DNA of 64,000 nucleotides from Nitrososphaerales archaeon (GTDB lineage: Archaea > Thermoproteota > Nitrososphaeria > Nitrososphaerales > Gagatemarchaeaceae). Below are positions 15,712-24,898 of this stretch, piece after piece. The notes below the pieces were generated by a model that was not told where the DNA came from, did not search any database, and was given only the letters and a program-made list of their open reading frames with translations. A program made the position numbers and the translations under genes. The stretch spans positions 62,001 to 126,000 of the forward strand of contig JAJTZB010000005.1 in assembly GCA_032906765.1 (NCBI GenBank), given 5' to 3'. Position 1 is the stretch's first letter. Every line of letters starts with the position of its first letter.

Positions 15712-16941
15712 ATGCTCGAAGAGATTCCTGCGTTCGAATCGCCACCGACCATCAAAGTGGTGACCACCGGTAGGACGAGCAAACTGCCTCACGTGGTCGA
15801 GGTGAGGTTCATGGGTTCGAGCCGAGGATTCTACGTTTTCGGTGCAGCTCCGCGGAGCGACTGGGTGCTCAACGCCCTCTCGTCAGGCCAGGCCAGGGTC
15901 AGGGTGGGCGAACTCTCCTTCCCATGCAGTGTCCGGAGAGCCAGCCCCCAGGAGGCCGAGTCCACATACGACCTCTTCAAGAAGAAGTATGGCGACCGAA
16001 TCGTGAACCGCTGGTACGGTGACGCAACGGCATGTCTCCTCCTCGAGTTTGCCGGCCGACCCGAGCGCAAAGGCGCAGGTTCAGGAGAATCGGACACCAA
16101 GGTGGACTACCGCAGTTGGAAATCTCTAGGGCGGGACTACTACACCGACGTCGCAGCAGCCTTCGACTCGGCCTCTGAAGAGTACGACTTCACGATATCG
16201 CGCAACTTCATCAACACCTGGATCAGGAGGCGCTCCCTCGAGGTCCTCGACAGATACCTCAGGAAAGAAGACGCCGCCCTGGAGATAGGTTGCGGCACCG
16301 GCGCCGAGACTCTTCAGATAGCCAAGTCGGTCCGCACCGTAGTGGCCACCGACATCTCCGAGAGGATGGTCTCCCTCCTCGGGACCAAAGTGCGGGCGAG
16401 GAAGGCCACCAACGTCATCCCTCTCAGGCTCGGGGCTGCCGAGATAGCTCTCGCGGCATCCTATCTCGAAGGTGGAAGGGCTTCCGTGGCTTATTCGCTA
16501 AACGGCGCTCTGAATTGCGAACCAAAGCTGGACTCCTTCGTGGCGGGCCTCGCAGAACTGCTCCCTCCTGGGGGTCACTTCATCTGCTCTGTGCGGAACA
16601 TTCTGTGCCTCTCAGAGGTCGCCATCCACGCCTTCCTCCTCCAGTTCGACAGGGCGATGCTGAGGGTGCGGCAGCCCACGATGGTCTCTGTCGGCGGCAT
16701 GGACATACCCTCGACGTACTACTCACCGTCGGATTTTGCGAGCCATTTCGAGCCCTTCTTCAGGGTCAGGGAGATGATGGCCCTGCCCGCCCTCCTTCCT
16801 CCCGCTTACCTGAGCAACTACTACGTCAGGCTCAGGGCCGTGCTCTCCCCCTTGGAGGCTCTCGAAAAGGTCCTCGCCGGGAGGCCACCCTTCAACAGGC
16901 TCGGAGATCAAACGCTTTTCGTCTTCCAGAAGCTAGCCTGA
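15712..16941 (+). CDS. Split-barrel (DUF385-like) domain fused to a SAM methyltransferase
   Basis: 409 residues from ATG 15712. Residues about 10-120 resemble the deazaflavin (F420)-dependent nitroreductase/DUF385 split barrel: TGRTSKLPHVVEVRF, then YVFGAAPRSDWVLNAL and a closing WYGDATACLLLEF. Residues about 150-400 form a class I methyltransferase with ALEIGCGTGAETL as motif I and VVATDIS as motif II. The fusion is unusual. In this operon it may modify a lipid carrier or a sugar; the substrate is unknown. The frame extends to 15598, but codon use there is unlike coding DNA. Confidence 0.7.
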   Translation: MLEEIPAFESPPTIKVVTTGRTSKLPHVVEVRFMGSSRGFYVFGAAPRSDWVLNALSSGQARVRVGELSFPCSVRRASPQEAESTYDLFKKKYGDRIVNRWYGDATACLLLEFAGRPERKGAGSGESDTKVDYRSWKSLGRDYYTDVAAAFDSASEEYDFTISRNFINTWIRRRSLEVLDRYLRKEDAALEIGCGTGAETLQIAKSVRTVVATDISERMVSLLGTKVRARKATNVIPLRLGAAEIALAASYLEGGRASVAYSLNGALNCEPKLDSFVAGLAELLPPGGHFICSVRNILCLSEVAIHAFLLQFDRAMLRVRQPTMVSVGGMDIPSTYYSPSDFASHFEPFFRVREMMALPALLPPAYLSNYYVRLRAVLSPLEALEKVLAGRPPFNRLGDQTLFVFQKLA

Positions 16942-18251
16942 GGCGAGCTGACAGCCCCCTGTTCAGAATCTCGTTCCGCGCAGCCCTCGCTCTGGGCGTC
17001 GCCATCAGGGAAGCCTTCTCGTTCTGGACCGCCCACCCGTACGACTTCGAAATCTGGGTGAGGCTGGGCTACTACGTCTCAATGGGGAAGGACCCCTACG
17101 CCCTCGCCACGCAGCCCATCAACGGCCTGAGTATACCCGGCACGGGCATCCTGCCTTCGATAGGATACCCTCCCCTCTGGGCTTTGATCCAAGCTGCAGT
17201 CTACAGGCTCTACCTCCTCATCGGGGTCGACAACAGGTTCCTCTACTACTTCCTGATCAAGCAGGAGACGATCATAGGAGACCTCGTCGCAGCCTTCCTC
17301 CTCTACAAGATCATCCGACTACGATCCTCGGAGGGGGACGCCACCGCGGCCTTCGCTTTCTGGATGCTCTGTCCGATCACCATCGTCCTCTCCTCCATCT
17401 GGGGCATCTTCGACCAGCTCACCCTCGCCCTGGTGCTCTTCTCCCTCCTCGCGTTGTCCAGCACGACGAGAAGCTCGCTGTCCGAGGGGATGGGCGTCCT
17501 TCTGAAGGGAATACCGTTGATATTCCTCCCAGGGCTCGCCGCGGGCCAGAAGTCCACTTCGAGGCGGTTGGCATACCTCTCGATTGCCGTCATTGTGGCT
17601 GTCACGCTTTCGCTGGCCCCATACCTGGTCTTCCAGAACTGGAGCCTCGCGAGACTCTTCGCCACGGGGTTCAGCACGGTAAACAAGATATCCAACAGCG
17701 CCAACTTCTGGGTGATAGCCTACGTCTGGTCCCAATTCCTGCCGATCTCGCCCTCGGTCGCCCTTGCGATGACTTGGTTTGGATACGCCTGGATAGTCGG
17801 GATACTCGCAGGTTACGCATTCTGCTTGCTAGGGGTCGGCCGTGACAGGATAAACCAGCAATACCTGGTTATCGTCCTCCTCTTCTCGACGCTCATCTTC
17901 TATCTGACCAGAATAAGCATAAACGAGCAGTACGTCGTCTACTTCCTCGGTCTCGGGCTCATAGACAGGTACTGGAACGGGCCCAAGCGGTGGAGGCTCT
18001 TCAACGGTCTGTGGCTGACCGTGTTCGTCTTCTTCGTGTTCAACAACATCTACTTCACTAGGTTCCTGTCGCCACTCTCAGTCTACTACACCTACCTCAA
18101 CAACACTCTCACATCGGGGCTCTCCGGGGATGTCAGGTACGGAGCCATGATAGCCTGCGGCCTTGCCTTCACCTCCTTCTGCCTGCTCTACCTCAGGTCG
18201 CTCTACTCCGAGATACGGGCGTACAAGGGCCAACGGGCGCTAAAGGCTTGA
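16938..18251 (+). CDS. Multi-pass membrane glycosyltransferase-like protein (GT87/PMT-like)
   Basis: About 437 residues with ten or more hydrophobic helices. The first outer loop has HPYDFEIWVRLG, the D-x-E/D-type motif expected in GT-C enzymes that use polyprenyl-phosphate sugars, and a second loop has ISINEQYVVYFLGL. The frame has no ATG, GTG or TTG between the upstream gene and the first helix. CTG at 16938 overlaps the previous TGA as CTGA, so I place the start there with low certainty. It probably transfers sugar to a lipid-linked glycan on the outer face. Confidence 0.65.
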   Translation: MRRADSPLFRISFRAALALGVAIREAFSFWTAHPYDFEIWVRLGYYVSMGKDPYALATQPINGLSIPGTGILPSIGYPPLWALIQAAVYRLYLLIGVDNRFLYYFLIKQETIIGDLVAAFLLYKIIRLRSSEGDATAAFAFWMLCPITIVLSSIWGIFDQLTLALVLFSLLALSSTTRSSLSEGMGVLLKGIPLIFLPGLAAGQKSTSRRLAYLSIAVIVAVTLSLAPYLVFQNWSLARLFATGFSTVNKISNSANFWVIAYVWSQFLPISPSVALAMTWFGYAWIVGILAGYAFCLLGVGRDRINQQYLVIVLLFSTLIFYLTRISINEQYVVYFLGLGLIDRYWNGPKRWRLFNGLWLTVFVFFVFNNIYFTRFLSPLSVYYTYLNNTLTSGLSGDVRYGAMIACGLAFTSFCLLYLRSLYSEIRAYKGQRALKA

Positions 18252-18339
18252 AGGTTGCACGGGCAACGGCACGCCAACGTCCCGTGACAGGCCGGCGGTC
18301 TTCGTATTCCAGAAGCATGAACTGGTCGGTGTCTGCACG

Positions 18340-19707
18340 GTGAGAAGAGCTGGGCTATGTCTCGCGTTGGTCCTACTCCTCGCCCCCCAGCTGGGCGTCT
18401 TCGACATGAACCCGTCAACTGGTACGGCCACGCCCATCAAGCACGTGATAGTCATCATGCAGGAGAACCATTCCTTCGACAACTACTTCGGGACCTATCC
18501 CACTGCGAACGGCACTCTTGTCAACAACGTCACGTCGAAACTCGAACCCGTAAATGGAATACCTGACCACGTCTGCGTCCAATACGGGAGAGGTTGTCTC
18601 TCGCCCCGTCTGACGAACACCACGTCTCCAGCAAACCCAGTCGAGGGTCAGCTGGCGTACGAGAACGACTACGCAAGCGGTTCTGGTTTCCCGAACACTT
18701 CGGGACCTCAGTCGATGGTCTACTTCGACTATCACTCAATCCCAGCCTACTGGGATTACGCTGAAGAGTACGGCCTCGCAGACAACTACTACGCCGCTGT
18801 ACTCAGCGAGACCACGCCAAACCGCCTAATCACGTTCTCAGGAGACACCGCAGTTTCCGAAAACTACGGCCCCCCTCCGTACCTGGCGTACAACAGCACC
18901 ATCATGAACCAGCTGACCACCGCCGGCCTGACGTGGGGCTACTATGACTTGTTGAACGTTCCAGCGGGGTCTCCTTCGGTGTACCCCATGAACTACATAT
19001 CCGGTCTACCTGTCCCGGAACCGGGAATACGCAACATCTCCTCCCTGCTAAGCGAACTTGACGCAGGTTCGGGCCTGCCTTCGGTCAGCTTCGTCAACTC
19101 GCTCGGCAATTCAAACCTGACCGAGCATCCTCCCTTCAACCCAACCACTGGCGAAACGTGGGTCGTCTCCATCGTGAACAGGGTCATGCAGAGCCCGTAC
19201 TGGGACACCACTGCCGTCTTCATCGCCTGGGACGAAGGGGGCGGGTTTTACGACCACGTGACCCCACCCGTGGAGTTCACGATAGACCACAACTTCTCCA
19301 GGGAGCTCGTCGGGCTTGGACAGAGGGTGCTTCTCCTCGCAATCTCCCCATACAGCAAGACCAACTACGTCTCGCACCTCCTGCTCAGCCACCTTTCTCT
19401 CCTGCATTTCATCGATTACAACTGGAACTTGGCCCCTCTCAACGACAGAGTGGCCAGCTCGAACCTGCCCCTTGATTTCTTCGACTTTGGCCAGCAGCCA
19501 AGGCTGGGAGTGCAGCTCACTGCGAGCGGACCGTTTTCAGAGTCTTCGTATCCCGTCCCGCTCCGGACCGCCGGCGGGAAACACACCGCGGAACCGAACG
19601 GAGCCCAACTCGTCCTCATCGTTGTAGCCTCTGCCGCTGTCGCCGCGCTATTGGGTTCGTTACTTCTTCTGCTGGTCGAGAGAAGGCGAGCTCGCAACTC
19701 TCCTTGA
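18340..19707 (+). CDS. Secreted phospholipase C/acid phosphatase-type phosphoesterase
   Basis: 455 residues: an N-terminal signal-like helix (about 4-20), a phosphoesterase domain (PF04185 type) and a C-terminal membrane helix (about 425-447). Family motifs are clear: VIMQENHSFDNYFGTYP near residue 39-55, and DEGGGFYDHVTPPVE near 297-311, both carrying metal-binding residues. It should hydrolyse phosphate esters outside the cell while anchored by its tail. Many Asn-X-Ser/Thr sites fit a glycosylated surface protein. The start is GTG 18340. It is the last gene of the rightward glycan run. Confidence 0.88.
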   Translation: MRRAGLCLALVLLLAPQLGVFDMNPSTGTATPIKHVIVIMQENHSFDNYFGTYPTANGTLVNNVTSKLEPVNGIPDHVCVQYGRGCLSPRLTNTTSPANPVEGQLAYENDYASGSGFPNTSGPQSMVYFDYHSIPAYWDYAEEYGLADNYYAAVLSETTPNRLITFSGDTAVSENYGPPPYLAYNSTIMNQLTTAGLTWGYYDLLNVPAGSPSVYPMNYISGLPVPEPGIRNISSLLSELDAGSGLPSVSFVNSLGNSNLTEHPPFNPTTGETWVVSIVNRVMQSPYWDTTAVFIAWDEGGGFYDHVTPPVEFTIDHNFSRELVGLGQRVLLLAISPYSKTNYVSHLLLSHLSLLHFIDYNWNLAPLNDRVASSNLPLDFFDFGQQPRLGVQLTASGPFSESSYPVPLRTAGGKHTAEPNGAQLVLIVVASAAVAALLGSLLLLLVERRRARNSP

Positions 19708-20685
19708 CAATCGGTAGTACATCCAGACGACGCTCGCTGCCACGACCGCACCTGCGAAGACGTACAGGAGTCCCGGAGCCCCGGCTTGACCGCCCTGCGA
19801 CGGTGCCATGACGCCCAACCACCAGAGCGTCGAATCCCACCTCACGTTGTAACCCTCGACGTTCAGATAGACGTAGGATATGACAGGCGGCTCTGACCCT
19901 TGCGTCGTCAGGCCCAAGCTCTGTAGAGTGTCCCTGAGGTAAGCAGACATGTCCAAGGTGACCGTCAGGTTGCCACTCTGAGAGAGCTGTAGAGGATGAT
20001 ACGTGACCAGGTTAGGGGGCGACACAGCCCTGGAAACTCCATCTGGGTAGGGTTTCACCACCGAGGAGCTGTTGGGGTCCATCCAGAAGTTCACTTCAGT
20101 GTAGGCCAGTTTCCCCGGGAGGCTCGGCACATATTGTGTTGCAACGATACCGACCGCGGCCCACTCGTTGCCTCTGTTCAGGAGGATGGGCTCCGTCCAG
20201 TTGAGGGCAAGACTGACTGTCCAGTTCCAGTCGGTCCTCAGGCCTACGTACGCAGGAACCCCGAAGTTTGTCGTGTAGTTCTGGACGTTGACGCCGGGAG
20301 GACCGAAGCCCGCCCTGACGTAGTAGTAGTCTCCCCATGCCGGCAGCCTGAATTGCTGGGTGTGGGGCACCTCGAAGAAATTGCAGCACTGCGGCCCCAC
20401 GGCGAGATGAGGAATGGTGGATTCTGAGCGTGCCCAGGGCCCGACGGAATACCCTATCTTTGCGTATCCGTTTCCTGTCCTCCAGCCTATCGAGACGTTC
20501 TGCAGCCCCATCTCGAAACCTGGGATGAAGTTCGGGTCGTAGATTTGGTTGTTGAGGGGGGAGTTGATGTTTGGGTCGAGGTTCGAAGCCTGAAACCCGG
20601 AAGGAGGGGTCAGAGTAGCTCCGGGGGTTGCGTAAGCATAGACCGCCCCAGAAAGCAGCAGGTACCCAAGCAACACGCCTATCAT
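19660..20685 (-). CDS. Secreted, membrane-anchored hypothetical protein
   Basis: 341 residues with an N-terminal signal helix (1-18), a beta-rich outside domain with several Asn-X-Ser/Thr sites and a C-terminal membrane helix (about 303-322) with a basic tail. No family is recognised. Its 3' end overlaps the convergent phosphoesterase by 48 bases. It follows the similar secreted gene at 20692 by six bases, so the two are an operon and probably act together at the cell surface. Confidence 0.75.
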   Translation of the reverse strand: MIGVLLGYLLLSGAVYAYATPGATLTPPSGFQASNLDPNINSPLNNQIYDPNFIPGFEMGLQNVSIGWRTGNGYAKIGYSVGPWARSESTIPHLAVGPQCCNFFEVPHTQQFRLPAWGDYYYVRAGFGPPGVNVQNYTTNFGVPAYVGLRTDWNWTVSLALNWTEPILLNRGNEWAAVGIVATQYVPSLPGKLAYTEVNFWMDPNSSSVVKPYPDGVSRAVSPPNLVTYHPLQLSQSGNLTVTLDMSAYLRDTLQSLGLTTQGSEPPVISYVYLNVEGYNVRWDSTLWWLGVMAPSQGGQAGAPGLLYVFAGAVVAASVVWMYYRLSRRVASSPSLDQQKK

Positions 20686-20691
20686 GCGGGT

Positions 20692-21363
20692 TCAGCTCCT
20701 AGTTAGGCTCTGAACCGTCAGCGTCAGGTTTCCACCCAGGTACGATGACCCTGGGAGGCCGTAGAGGTAGAAGTCTGCGAGCGAGGCCCACGCGATTGGA
20801 TAGTCAGAAACGACGGTCGTCCCTCCGACCGTTATCGTCAGGTTCCCGTTGGGCCGCGGTGCAATGGACGGGTTTATCGCCGAGGGCTGACCGAAGCTCA
20901 CGAACCGAAGCGTTACGTTGGTTCCTCCACTCCAACTCTGAGACGTCGAATTGTAGAGGACCAACCCAAACGAGTTCGGCCAGCTCTGAGCGTAATACTC
21001 GACGCGGAGCAGGCCATCAGCTCGTTCTTGGACTATGATCGTCGGAATGGAAAGGTTCTCCGAAGGATAGGGTGGTGCGAAGGCAATTTGAGCCTCCATC
21101 GAGCGGCTCGGAGAAGAAGCAAGGAGCGTATTCTGCACCGTAACGAGCCACGAGCCGTTGAGACTTGACTTCAGTTCTTGCTCCGTGTCGTTCGAGATCG
21201 GCTGGTTGAACAGCCCGAACTGGAACGAGTGGGTTTCGGGGCTCCCCGCCTTGTACTGGACAGGCCTGCTGCCGAGGGACTGGACTAACGGAAATGAGAT
21301 GAACGCCGACTCGATAACGACGACGACAGCCAGCGCAACCACCAAGAGCCGAAGTCTGTCCAA
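20692..21363 (-). CDS. Secreted hypothetical protein
   Basis: 223 residues: one N-terminal hydrophobic helix (about 5-25) followed by a beta-rich, Ser/Thr/Asn-rich outside domain with several N-glycosylation-type sites. There is no C-terminal helix. No family is recognised. It is the first gene of a two-gene unit with the anchored protein at 19660. Confidence 0.72.
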   Translation of the reverse strand: MDRLRLLVVALAVVVVIESAFISFPLVQSLGSRPVQYKAGSPETHSFQFGLFNQPISNDTEQELKSSLNGSWLVTVQNTLLASSPSRSMEAQIAFAPPYPSENLSIPTIIVQERADGLLRVEYYAQSWPNSFGLVLYNSTSQSWSGGTNVTLRFVSFGQPSAINPSIAPRPNGNLTITVGGTTVVSDYPIAWASLADFYLYGLPGSSYLGGNLTLTVQSLTRS

Positions 21364-21472
21364 TATCTCGGAAACGCCAGTCGAGCCATTAATGTGCTTT
21401 CTTCATGAAGTCTTCAGAATCAGCTGTTGAACCTCTTCACCGCCCGTTTGTGGCAGAGATGATCTAGTCCGG

Positions 21473-21988
21473 CTATCCGGTTTTCGAAGTTCTGACCACA
21501 CTCTCTCCGAGGTGAGAAGCAAACTCGCGCAGGGACACCTCCTGGCGCCTCTCCACAGCTCCCGGCCTGATTCGCCTGAGAAAAGTAATCGCGTCGTCCG
21601 CGTTCATTCCCTTGCTTCTGATCAGGTAGGCCGCGACCGCACACATCGTTCTTCCGTTTCCAGCGAGGCAGTGCACAAGTATCCTCTTTCCTGCCCGGAC
21701 GCTCTCGTCGATGTACGCTGACGCTTCGAGCAATGAAGCGTCGCTCGGAGGCTTGTGGTCTTTCATGGGCACGTGCTTCACTTCGAAGTCGGCGACCCAC
21801 TCGCTCGGGAGAGGAAACTCGGTAAGTGTCAAGATTCTTTGGATTCCCTGTCCGCCAACCCAGGCGACCTGCCTCTTGGAGGCAAGGTATCCCGAAGCTG
21901 CCAATGCGTCTTGGACCCACACGAAGCCAGTCGGTCTGTCCGCTACTCCTGCCCGAATTCTGCGCAGTATGTACCCTGTAGTACCCAT
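21473..21988 (-). CDS. Dual-specificity-type protein tyrosine phosphatase
   Basis: 171 residues. The active-site loop HCLAGNGRT (HCx5R) is near residue 109-117, giving the nucleophilic Cys and the phosphate-binding Arg. The general-acid Asp is probably in HVPMKDHKPP near 84. The C-terminal helices DDAITFLRRIRPGAVE match archaeal cysteine-dependent phosphatases. I start at ATG 21988 because the frame further upstream (to 22162) runs through the end of the OB-fold gene and looks non-coding. Substrate unknown. Confidence 0.85.
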   Translation of the reverse strand: MGTTGYILRRIRAGVADRPTGFVWVQDALAASGYLASKRQVAWVGGQGIQRILTLTEFPLPSEWVADFEVKHVPMKDHKPPSDASLLEASAYIDESVRAGKRILVHCLAGNGRTMCAVAAYLIRSKGMNADDAITFLRRIRPGAVERRQEVSLREFASHLGESVVRTSKTG

Positions 21989-22035
21989 GTGCTCACGACC
22001 AGCAGAAAACGAGAATGCGGCTTTGCCTTTTAGCC

Positions 22036-22323
22036 TTACAGCACTTCTAGCTTTCCGTAGCGTCCGACGTTCAGGCGCAGGTCTCCCCTGAAGCTGTTGG
22101 TGTAGCCGTTCGTTATCCTCACCTTCGCGCCCACCCTGACCTGGTCGATCTGGTCGTCCCACAGCGAGAGCTTAATCTGCCCGCTTTCGTCCTTCAGCGT
22201 GCAGTCTGCAACCCTCGCCTGGTCCCCGCTCTTCAGGTTCACTGAACGCGGCTCGGCCATCTCGGCTATCTCGCCCTCTGCGTCTACCCTTCTCATGCCG
22301 TCGCGTAGGTCCTTGATGTTCAT
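22036..22323 (-). CDS. OB-fold nucleic-acid-binding protein (RPA/SSB-like)
   Basis: 95 residues forming a single OB fold: ARVADCTLKDESGQIKLSLWDDQIDQVRVGAKVRITNGYTNSFRGDLRLNVG is the classic RPA-like five-strand pattern. Small proteins of this type are common in archaea and bind single-stranded DNA or RNA. A TTAAATATG box lies 33-41 bases upstream, and GAGGAG is well placed before ATG 22323. Confidence 0.88.
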   Translation of the reverse strand: MNIKDLRDGMRRVDAEGEIAEMAEPRSVNLKSGDQARVADCTLKDESGQIKLSLWDDQIDQVRVGAKVRITNGYTNSFRGDLRLNVGRYGKLEVL

Positions 22324-22592
22324 CTGTCTCTCCTCGGTCGGCCCGGTGGCATATTTAACGTTGAGCGACTTGAAGACGCGAGGTCATGTCAAGTCTCTGG
22401 GCGGTGGCCCGGATTGTGCTCCCAAATGATTGAACGAAATCTCAAATCATTGCCGACCGTGGCCAAAGACGGATGAGATTCCCGGCCTAAGCGCAGTGAA
22501 CCCTATACACAGCTACCACTATCTTGCAACGCGGTAGATTCTGACACACCCACGTCGAAAGGTCAAATAGCTTCGCATGTGTCAACTCGGAG

Positions 22593-23549
22593 ATGAAGTC
22601 GTCCAAGGGGGCCGCGGCCGTACTGTTCGCTGCGTCCCTCTTACTGGGGGCCGTGCTGGGCTTTCTCGGGCAGTATGAGATTGTTCAACACCTCGCCTAT
22701 TCCACCCATTTGGCCATTGACTGGGCTATGCTGGCTGTGACCTATCCTCTGACTCTTCTTGTATTCTATTCATTGGGAAGGCGGCATCTCTTGCCGTTCG
22801 GGGTCGGCTTGAGCGTACTCGCGATATACGGCGGTGCGCTCCTCGGCAATGCCTTGGGTCGGACACTTTCCTTCGCCTTTCCACCGAACCACAGCTTCAC
22901 CATCCCTTTCTCATTCGTCTACGTCCTGTCTGTGTTAAGCAGCTTCAGCTTCCTCTTCGTCGCATTCAGCGGGCTCGCACTCCCGAGCCTTTCACGGGCC
23001 GTTGCCCGTCCTCCGAAAACCCAAAGCAGAGGAAGCATCGCTGTCACGCTCGTGGCGCTTGGCTTCAGTCTGGTGGGGGGCTTCTCCTTCGGCGCCTTCC
23101 CGCTTTATTTTTTCTCGTTCCCCGGACTTCAGGTACCGACTCTCTTCTTCCTCCTGGAGGTGTCTGCGTCCCCCCCGGTCCAACTCGCCGTCTTCTATTA
23201 TCTTGGTCGCAGGATTCCGGTCGACGGTCGGCCCTTCCGGTATCTCGGCTTGCTTTTTGTGGGCGCCTATGTCGGGTCGATAGCAGGGGTGGTCATGTCG
23301 GTAGCGCTCTTCGGCCAGTCTTTCTGGACCCTTCCTGCGGGGCAGACGGGAGTCACCATTTCCAATGGCGTCGTCTACCAGAACACGCCGTATTCGCTGC
23401 TCTTCATACTGGAGTCCATGAACCCAATCCAATCACTGGCCTTCCTGTTCTCTTCTTTCTTTGCGATGTCAATTTCCCGCGTGCACGCGCATGCCGGCGA
23501 AGTGCCGGATGAAACCAAGATCACCGACGGCCAGAAGCCGTGGACCTGA
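22593..23549 (+). CDS. Multi-pass membrane protein, unknown function
   Basis: 318 residues with about eight hydrophobic helices in two halves that look alike: each has an LGRR motif after a helix (YSLGRRHLLPFG, YYLGRRIPVDGRP), which suggests an internal duplication. No transporter family is recognised. It stands alone upstream of the GPT gene, with TCAAATAGC (22562-22570) as a possible TATA box. Confidence 0.7.
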   Translation: MKSSKGAAAVLFAASLLLGAVLGFLGQYEIVQHLAYSTHLAIDWAMLAVTYPLTLLVFYSLGRRHLLPFGVGLSVLAIYGGALLGNALGRTLSFAFPPNHSFTIPFSFVYVLSVLSSFSFLFVAFSGLALPSLSRAVARPPKTQSRGSIAVTLVALGFSLVGGFSFGAFPLYFFSFPGLQVPTLFFLLEVSASPPVQLAVFYYLGRRIPVDGRPFRYLGLLFVGAYVGSIAGVVMSVALFGQSFWTLPAGQTGVTISNGVVYQNTPYSLLFILESMNPIQSLAFLFSSFFAMSISRVHAHAGEVPDETKITDGQKPWT

Positions 23550-23610
23550 CTGAACCGAGGCGCAAACGCTCGAAACGACTTAAGTAGAAAACACTGGCGG
23601 GTGGTCAAGT

Positions 23611-24645
23611 TTGCCCTTCAGCGGCGCTGACCTCGGCCTCCTCGCCCTGTCCTTCCTGGCACCCTTCGTCCTGATGCTGCTCGTCATGCCTTCCTACATT
23701 CGTTACCTCATCCGCAGGGGGAAGGTTGTCGACGACGTCCACAAGCAGCCTGCGACCAAGGTCCCGTCCCCAGTCGGACCGGTAGTCTTTGCAGCGGCCA
23801 TCATCGGAGAGGCGGTCGTCTACCTGGCATACGGGTCGGTAGTCCCGCTCGCGATAATGGGTGTCGCGGCTGTCGCGTTCGCAGTGGGTATCTGGGACGA
23901 CCTCTCTGAACTCGGCGGCATGGCGAAGCCGCTTCTCCTCCTGTTCGCCGCGGCCCCGCTGGTTGTATCCGTCATACTCAAACCCGACCTGTACGAGGCG
24001 AGGCTCACCCTCCCCATCCTCGGCCCGACCGGCGAGCACTTCACCATCTACACACTGCTCGTCATAGCTGCGTTCCCGATTGTAGCAAACGCGTTCAACA
24101 TGATGGATGCGTTCAACGGAGAGGTGTCCGGGTTCGCCTTCCTGTCCACGCTCGCACTGACCTTCGGAGTCGTCCTCCACGCTTACTTCACGTCTGGCTT
24201 CTCTCTGGCCCGAGTAGCAGCGACCCTGCCTCTCCTAGCCATCGCAGCGGGGTTCTATGTCTTCAACAGGTATCCCTCGCGCGCCTTCGACGGGAACAGT
24301 GGAAGCCTTGTCTTTGGCGCGATGTTTGCAGCCCTCGCCATCACGGGCGGCGTCGAGGTGGCTGCCGTCGTAGCCATGATTCCGGCGATACTGAACTCGT
24401 TCTACATCCTCTCCAGCGTCCGCGGCTTCGTCGAGAGGAGGAAGATGGCAGCCAGGCCGACGTTCATGGGGAAAGACGGAAGACTCTACGCCACGCCCGA
24501 TTCCTCGGCTCCGATCACGCTCGCGCGCATGATGCTCCTCGCAGGTCCCTTGTCAGAGAAGAAGCTCGTCGGCGAAGTATTGCAGCTCACAGCTGCGGCC
24601 TGCGTCCTGTCGGTGATGACCTCGATACTGACGTGGGTGTTCTGA
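23611..24645 (+). CDS. UDP-GlcNAc:polyprenyl-phosphate sugar-1-phosphate transferase (GPT/MraY family)
   Basis: 344 residues, about ten helices. Family motifs are in order: KVVDDVHKQPATKVPSPVGP (residues about 38-57), GIWDDLSEL (93-101), NAFNMMDAFNG (152-162) and the sugar-phosphate loop PSRAFDGNSGS (223-233). The family transfers GlcNAc-1-phosphate or a similar sugar to a polyprenyl (dolichyl) phosphate, the first step of N-glycan or surface-polymer assembly. Start TTG 23611. A small membrane protein follows one base later, as a likely operon. Confidence 0.88.
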   Translation: MPFSGADLGLLALSFLAPFVLMLLVMPSYIRYLIRRGKVVDDVHKQPATKVPSPVGPVVFAAAIIGEAVVYLAYGSVVPLAIMGVAAVAFAVGIWDDLSELGGMAKPLLLLFAAAPLVVSVILKPDLYEARLTLPILGPTGEHFTIYTLLVIAAFPIVANAFNMMDAFNGEVSGFAFLSTLALTFGVVLHAYFTSGFSLARVAATLPLLAIAAGFYVFNRYPSRAFDGNSGSLVFGAMFAALAITGGVEVAAVVAMIPAILNSFYILSSVRGFVERRKMAARPTFMGKDGRLYATPDSSAPITLARMMLLAGPLSEKKLVGEVLQLTAAACVLSVMTSILTWVF

Positions 24646-24646
24646 A

Positions 24647-24898
24647 TTGAGACTAGCGCTTGTAGGGATCGCCGTCGTGGCCTGGCTGCTCATCATCGCC
24701 GAGACGTACGTGTTCTTCGGTGTGATACTGCCGCTAGGGCCTCCCATCCACAGTCTCGGCGTCTTCACTGCAATCGCACTACTGAAGCTGGGTCTCACAT
24801 TCGGCCTCGGCGTGCTCTGGTTCGTAGTGATAATCTCCCTGACAGAGCTCTACGTCAGGGCTATGACGAAGCGCCTTTCTCCCACTTCTTCATCTTAG
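24647..24898 (+). CDS. Small membrane protein in the GPT operon
   Basis: 83 residues with two hydrophobic helices (about 4-27 and 38-68). The TTG start follows the GPT stop by one base, so coupling is likely. Its end overlaps the convergent acetyltransferase by 38 bases. No homology is recognised; it may assist GPT or be a subunit. Confidence 0.6.
   Translation: MRLALVGIAVVAWLLIIAETYVFFGVILPLGPPIHSLGVFTAIALLKLGLTFGLGVLWFVVIISLTELYVRAMTKRLSPTSSS

Noticed and set aside
16290-16937. 5' half of the 653-codon ORF that contains the membrane glycosyltransferase
   Set aside because: It lies within the methyltransferase gene in another frame, is rich in Arg/Ser/Pro, and has no family match; only the part from about 16938 is coding.
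21989-22162. N-terminal extension of the tyrosine phosphatase
   Set aside because: It runs through the 3' end of the OB-fold gene and reads like shadow sequence; ATG 21988 gives a complete phosphatase.
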